Source: an uncultured Campylobacter sp.
GTDB taxonomy: Bacteria; Campylobacterota; Campylobacteria; Campylobacterales; Campylobacteraceae
Assembly (NCBI RefSeq): GCF_938045465.1
Contig: NZ_CALIBF010000029.1
Span: forward strand, 1-11,100
DNA: 11,100 nucleotides
Direction: 5' to 3'
A model generated the notes under the pieces. It was not told the origin of the DNA, ran no database searches, and saw only the letters and a list, made by a program, of their open reading frames with translations. Shown in pieces: positions 8,071 through 11,100 of the stretch; positions within the stretch are counted from its first letter, which is position 1; each line of letters opens with the position of its first letter. The position numbers and the translations under genes are program-made.

Positions 8071-8760
8071 TTAAGCTTTGATTTTTGCTCCGCGCGTGCT
8101 CAAAAAATGCATAATCAAAAGCACCGCGAAGCTAAAGAGCAGCATCAGCGCCGAATACGCGTGAGCCTGCGCAAAATCGAGCGTCTCAGTCGCTTCATAA
8201 ATCGCAATGGAGGTGACCTTGGTCTGCTCGCTCACACTGCCGCCGATCATCAGCACGACGCCAAACTCGCCCATCGTGTGCGCAAAGCAGATCACCAAGG
8301 CGCTAAGCAACGAGTGGCGAATCGCAGGCAATGCGACGCGGAAAAGTTTGGAGAAATAGTTCTTATCCAGCGAATCGCACGCCCAAAAAAGTGAGCGCGG
8401 AAGCGAGCGAAAGCCCGAAACAAGCGGCGAAAACATAAACGGCAGCGAGTAGATACAGCTCGCGATCACGAGCCCGCTGAAATTAAATACGAGCCGAAGC
8501 CCGAAGTGTTTGTCAAAAAACTCCCCTAGCACCGAATACGGCGATAGAAAAACGAGCAGGTAAAAGCCTAGCACCGAAGGCGGAAGCACGAGCGGAAGCG
8601 AGATGATCGATTCGATCACGCTTTTGCCTCGGAAATTTTTTCTCGCCATAAAAAACGCGAGCGGCACGCAGATGATAAACAACGCAAATGTCGTTAAGCT
8701 GGCAAGCTTTAATGAAACGAGAAACGGCGTGTAATCGAGCCCCTTTAGAATTTCAAACAT
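8071..8760 (-). CDS. modB: Molybdate ABC transporter permease ModB
   Basis: ModB is the inner-membrane channel of the molybdate importer. It receives molybdate from periplasmic ModA and is driven by the ModC ATPase. The 229 residues are typical in length. About five to six hydrophobic segments are visible, starting at residues 17-38. The characteristic SLPLVLPPSVLGFYLL (54-69) is present, as is the cytoplasmic EAA-type coupling loop around 127-150 (SLDKNYFSKLFRVALP), followed by HTMGEFGVVLMIGG (161-174), a ModB hallmark. GGAGGA at 8764-8769 supports the start. The position is odd: 983 bp separate it from modC, whereas modB normally touches modC. It may need its own promoter. The GGDEF/EAL gene begins 51 bp downstream. 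I see no frameshift or missing motif. Confidence 0.93.
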   Translation of the reverse strand: MFEILKGLDYTPFLVSLKLASLTTFALFIICVPLAFFMARKNFRGKSVIESIISLPLVLPPSVLGFYLLVFLSPYSVLGEFFDKHFGLRLVFNFSGLVIASCIYSLPFMFSPLVSGFRSLPRSLFWACDSLDKNYFSKLFRVALPAIRHSLLSALVICFAHTMGEFGVVLMIGGSVSEQTKVTSIAIYEATETLDFAQAHAYSALMLLFSFAVLLIMHFLSTRGAKIKA

Positions 8761-8790
8761 TTATCCTCCGAGCCGAGCCGCTGGGCCCAA

Positions 8791-8796
8791 ACTATA
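8791..8796 (-). promoter_or_regulatory. Possible -10 element for modB
   Basis: TATAGT on the minus strand lies about 30 bases before the modB start, inside an AT-rich run (TTTTAAGATTTTATAGT). No good -35 box is seen at the expected spacing, which is common for Campylobacter sigma-70 promoters. It is only a candidate, proposed because modB is far from the preceding gene. Confidence 0.25.
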
Positions 8797-8886
8797 AAAT
8801 CTTAAAAGCCTAGCCCTACTTTAAAATTTAGAGGCAAAGCTAGATAGAATTTACGCAAACCTCATAGTCATAAGGCTTTGCAAAAT

Positions 8887-8903
8887 GAAATTTTAAAAAT
8901 TTC
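8887..8903. repeat. AAATTT-type palindrome
   Basis: GAAATTTT and AAAATTTC face each other around a single central base. It has the same core as the palindrome after purA (1819-1840) and lies in the modC-modB gap. Confidence 0.5.
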
Positions 8904-8921
8904 GCGCAAGCTAAAGCGAGC

Positions 8922-8954
8922 GGAATTTATAAAAGTGCTTGGCTAATAAATTCC
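8922..8954. repeat. 9-bp inverted repeat in the modC-modB gap
   Basis: GGAATTTAT (8922-8930) and ATAAATTCC (8946-8954) are perfect inverted copies around a 15-nt loop. The stem is AT-rich and has no flanking T-run on either strand, so it is not a convincing terminator. It may be chance in an AT-rich spacer or part of the leader structure of a modB transcript. Confidence 0.4.
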
Positions 8955-9713
8955 TTCAAGCGTGCAAATCCTGCTGAGCTTTTAAGCTCTACCCAAGCCG
9001 GCAAATTTTTAAGGTCACGAATTTTGCTGAGCTAAATTTCAAAAAGCTTAGCTTAGCTTTAAAACTTGAGCGGGCAGGATTTATCTGAGCGCAAATTTCA
9101 CGAAAAATATGGCTAAACTACGCCCTCCGAACAACTTGGCGGAATTAGATTGAGCCCGACAAAACAAAATTTTAAAATTTCGCATAAACCTAAAAAACCG
9201 GGTTAATAAAACCTTGCCACAGCTTGCAAATTAAGCGAGTTTAGCACGCAAGCTTTGAGCCGTTAAAGCTTTTAAAATTTCAAAGCCACAAAATCCAGGC
9301 AAAATTCCAAATCTAAAAATTTAAGTTTTTGCGAAGCTTTACATTAAATTTTTACCAAGATCGCACGATAGAGTTCGCGCAACTCCTGCCAAAAAAGTAA
9401 GCTAAAAGCCGCCAAATTTAAAAATAAACCCACCACGCCAATTAATAAATTCAAAGAAGGAATTTAACGGCGCCTGTCTGCGCAAAATCTAAAATTTAAA
9501 GCTTAATTTCCCCACGCTATCTAGTCTCGCATTGCGGTTTACTCTAGCCTGCGTTTAAATTTTGTGTTTCATGAAAATCTAAGCGCGATGCGAATGAAAT
9601 TTTAAAATCTCACCGTATTTTGCGGGCAAATCTAGCTAAAATTTCGCAAAATCCCTCGTCTAAATTCCATAAAAGCCTGTATTTAAATCTCTAATCTAGT
9701 TGAAGTTTCCTAC

Positions 9714-9727
9714 TTAGGTGCACCTAA
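9714..9727. repeat. Perfect 14-bp palindrome just after modC
   Basis: TTAGGTGCACCTAA is self-complementary with no loop and begins 16 bp beyond the modC stop codon. Its GC-containing centre differs from the AAATTT tracts around it. There is no following U-run, so a protein-binding site is at least as likely as a terminator. It does not resemble the known ModE operator. Confidence 0.45.
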
Positions 9728-9743
9728 AAGCTTGTCTGCAAGT

Positions 9744-10592
9744 TTAAATTTTACGCAGAGTGATATTAAAGGCTTTGGCGCCCGCTTTGACCTCGTCGCC
9801 TACTTGCAAGCCCTCGGCTTCTGCATTGCTTAGCACCACTTCGCATAGCTGGCTGCCGATCGCTACGACGGCTACTTTGACCCCGTCGCGTGCTTGCAAA
9901 TCGACAATCTTGCCCGCGAAAGAAAACTTCTGTGAGCCGCTAGTTTTAAGAAAAATTTCCTCCGGCGTACCGGTGCGGACGATCCTGCCGTCCTTCATCT
10001 CATAAACTCGCTTGCAAAGTCTATAAATCTCGCTTACGTCGTGGCTTACCAAAATCACGGTCTGATGAAACTGCTCGTGGATCTTTAGCAAATACTCTTG
10101 GATTTTTTCGCGCATCGTAAAATCAAGCGCCGAAAGCGGCTCGTCAAGTAGCAAAATTTCAGGCTCTTGCATCAGTGCGCGAGCAAGTGCTACGCGCTGC
10201 TTCTGTCCGCCGCTAAGACCCTCTACGCCAGATTTTGCAAACTCGCTAAGCTCTAAAATTTCAAGCAGCATCGCAGCTTTTTGCGGATCGTTTCTGGCAA
10301 AAAGCAGATTGCCTGTCACGCTCATATTCTCAAAAAGTGCGTAGTCTTGAAACAAAAAGCCGATCCTGCGCTTGCCCGCACTTAAGAATTCATTGCCTTC
10401 TTGTAGCACGAGATCGCCGTCTTTTATGCTACCACTATCTGCGCGCAAAAATCCAGCCAAAATGCGCAGCAGTGTAGTCTTACCGCTGCCGCTGCGCCCA
10501 TATAGGCACACAAACGAGCCTTTGTTAATCTCTAAGCGAGCATCAATCGAGAAATCATCACTGATTTTTTTCTTACAATCAATCGTTATCAT
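9744..10592 (-). CDS. modC: Molybdate ABC transporter ATP-binding protein ModC
   Basis: ModC is the cytoplasmic ATPase that powers molybdate import through ModB. The ABC core is complete: Walker A GRSGSGKTT (32-40), Q-loop FQD (81-83), signature LSGGQKQR (126-133), Walker B ILLLDEP (146-152), D-loop SALD, and switch SHD (183-185). A C-terminal regulatory segment of about 58 residues (224-281) looks like one Mop/TOBE domain. At 282 residues the protein is shorter than E. coli ModC (about 352), which carries a tandem Mop pair. The ATG at 10592 lies inside the end of the upstream Mop gene (14-nt overlap) and lacks a clear ribosome-binding site, which suggests translational coupling. The adjacent permease gene that should follow is displaced by 983 bp. 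Confidence 0.93.
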   Translation of the reverse strand: MITIDCKKKISDDFSIDARLEINKGSFVCLYGRSGSGKTTLLRILAGFLRADSGSIKDGDLVLQEGNEFLSAGKRRIGFLFQDYALFENMSVTGNLLFARNDPQKAAMLLEILELSEFAKSGVEGLSGGQKQRVALARALMQEPEILLLDEPLSALDFTMREKIQEYLLKIHEQFHQTVILVSHDVSEIYRLCKRVYEMKDGRIVRTGTPEEIFLKTSGSQKFSFAGKIVDLQARDGVKVAVVAIGSQLCEVVLSNAEAEGLQVGDEVKAGAKAFNITLRKI

Positions 10593-10971
10593 ATTTTTCT
10601 ATATATATCGCAGTGGCACTAATGTATGCGAAAACCTCGTCGCCCTCGCGTAAAGCAAGCTCCTGCGCAGAATGCGCGCTAATGAGCACATCAAAGCTTA
10701 TCTTGCCTTCAAACCTGAGCGTGCATAGAATTTCACCTAAGCTTAGGCTCATAATCTTGCCGTGAATTTCATTTTCGCTAGATACGCCACTTAGGGCCTC
10801 GCGAGATAAAAGCACGTCGGTGCTTTTAAAGCCCACGTAAACTTCGCTACCCACCCTAAGCTCGCTACTTAGCTGCAGAAATACGCCACGTAGCTTGATG
10901 CCGCCCGCGATAAATCCTACAGAATGGATGCCGTCTTTTTGTAAAATTTCGTTGATTCTCGCTCTAATCAT
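10579..10971 (-). CDS. Tandem Mop/TOBE molybdate-binding protein (ModG/molbindin-like)
   Basis: A 130-residue protein that appears to consist of two Mop/TOBE domains: about residues 2-60 (ending KSTDVLLSRE) and 66-128 (ending SATAIYIEK). Each shows the pattern of a beta-rich start, then a GSEV or GDEV turn, then a hydrophobic end typical of TOBE domains. Such di-Mop proteins bind molybdate or tungstate oligomerically and are thought to store or buffer the oxyanion. There is no N-terminal helix-turn-helix, so this is not a full ModE repressor, although similar Campylobacter genes in mod operons may be labelled ModE-like. It is cytoplasmic, with no signal peptide. The ATG overlaps the modA stop by one base, and the gene overlaps modC by 14 nt. 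Confidence 0.75.
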   Translation of the reverse strand: MIRARINEILQKDGIHSVGFIAGGIKLRGVFLQLSSELRVGSEVYVGFKSTDVLLSREALSGVSSENEIHGKIMSLSLGEILCTLRFEGKISFDVLISAHSAQELALREGDEVFAYISATAIYIEKYDND

Positions 10972-11100
10972 TAAAACTCGTATCCGTATTTAGCAAAGAT
11001 CGCCCTGCCCTTATCGCTTAGGATAAAATCATAAAACGCCTTGGCTTCGGCATTGTCTTTGGCGCGGTTTAGCACGACCATGCCTTGAGCTATCGGCTCC
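10971..11100 (-). CDS. modA: Molybdate-binding periplasmic protein ModA, C-terminal part
   Basis: The open frame enters from the right edge of the window and gives the last 42 residues before a TAA at 10971-10973. It reads EPIAQGMVVLNRAK, then AFYDFILSDKGRAIFAKYGY and a final EF. This is the typical end of ModA: a strand, then a helix that closes with the K/D-x-G-x-x-I-F-x-K-Y-G-Y motif common to group molybdate-binding proteins. ModA would capture molybdate or tungstate in the periplasm and deliver it to ModB. The start and signal peptide lie outside the window. Its stop codon overlaps the start of the tandem-Mop gene (TAATG), so the genes are very likely one operon. Confidence 0.88.
   Translation of the reverse strand, partial: EPIAQGMVVLNRAKDNAEAKAFYDFILSDKGRAIFAKYGYEF

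Larger units (their letters stand above)
8761..9743. other. 983-bp gene-poor region between modC and modB
   Basis: No convincing gene was found in any frame, and stop codons are dense on both strands. The region is rich in AAATTT-centred tracts (8887-8903, 9167-9180, 9270-9281, 9597-9607) and short inverted repeats: 8922-8930 with 8946-8954, 8976-8981 with 8984-8989, 9250-9256 with 9265-9271, 8966-8974 with 9074-9082, and the palindrome 9714-9727. Two short minus-strand open frames exist: 9344-9454, hydrophobic with a TTG start, and 9081-9185, with an ATG and weak AGG. Neither is supported as a gene. I saw no tRNA, known riboswitch or ModE-type operator. It may be a decayed locus or a long untranslated spacer. 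Confidence 0.6.

Noticed and set aside
8035..8394. 119-codon plus-strand open frame across the modB end
   Set aside because: It is antisense to modB, which has clear family motifs; its composition (rich in Arg, His, Gln, Lys) is typical of a shadow frame.
9110..9154. 14-codon plus-strand frame starting at ATG in the modC-modB gap
   Set aside because: Very short, without a ribosome-binding site, and opposite to all neighbouring genes.
9081..9185. 34-codon minus-strand open frame with ATG and a nearby AGG
   Set aside because: Short, weak ribosome-binding site, and its start runs through an AAATTTTAAAATTT tract that occurs all over the spacer. No recognisable domain.
8761..9743. Possible tRNA, riboswitch or CRISPR in the long gap
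   Set aside because: No T-loop or anticodon arm pattern, no regularly spaced direct repeats, and no fold that I recognise as a molybdenum-related riboswitch.
10579..10971. ModE-type molybdate-responsive repressor
   Set aside because: The protein begins directly with a Mop/TOBE domain and has no helix-turn-helix.

Overview
The window looks like a chromosomal segment of a Campylobacter-type epsilonproteobacterium of moderate GC content. The evidence is the many AAATTT/TTTTAAAATTT tracts, tightly overlapping genes, and a DUF507–carA pair close to purA, which I recall from other Campylobacter genomes. The gap between purA and the DUF507 gene is only 75 bp. In C. jejuni, as I remember it, two flagellum-related genes sit there. 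Their absence fits an aflagellate species such as C. gracilis, but the species assignment is inference.

Every gene reads on the minus strand, so transcription runs from high to low coordinates. The first block (11100 to 9744) is molybdate uptake: the 3' end of modA, a small tandem-Mop molybdate-binding protein, and modC. These are joined by overlaps of 1 and 14 nt. A gene-poor stretch of 983 bp follows (8761-9743), rich in AAATTT palindromes and short inverted repeats. Beyond it lies modB, the permease gene, which normally sits directly beside modC.

After modB and a 51-bp gap comes a very large membrane-anchored signalling protein (about 1355 aa). It has two membrane segments, an extracytoplasmic sensor, a HAMP-like linker, about four PAS domains, an intact GGDEF diguanylate cyclase with its inhibitory site, and a degenerate EAL domain. 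It overlaps by 4 nt a HisZ-like gene (a histidyl-tRNA synthetase paralogue), which itself overlaps purA by 4 nt. After the 75-bp gap, which holds a perfect 22-bp palindrome and GC-rich hairpins, come the DUF507 gene and carA, overlapping by 1 nt. A hairpin after carA probably ends the transcript.

The genes fall into a molybdate transporter (ModA capture, ModB channel, ModC ATPase, Mop-type storage or buffering) and a nucleotide/amino-acid group (PurA for AMP, CarA for carbamoyl phosphate, HisZ-like possibly tied to histidine synthesis). The c-di-GMP protein sits between them and is translationally coupled to the second group. The points that most deserve a second look are the split mod locus with its 1-kb gap, the hybrid GGDEF/degenerate-EAL protein overlapping a metabolic gene, and the HisZ-like protein, whose role in a Campylobacter is unclear. 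I saw no tRNA, rRNA, CRISPR array, insertion sequence or phage gene.
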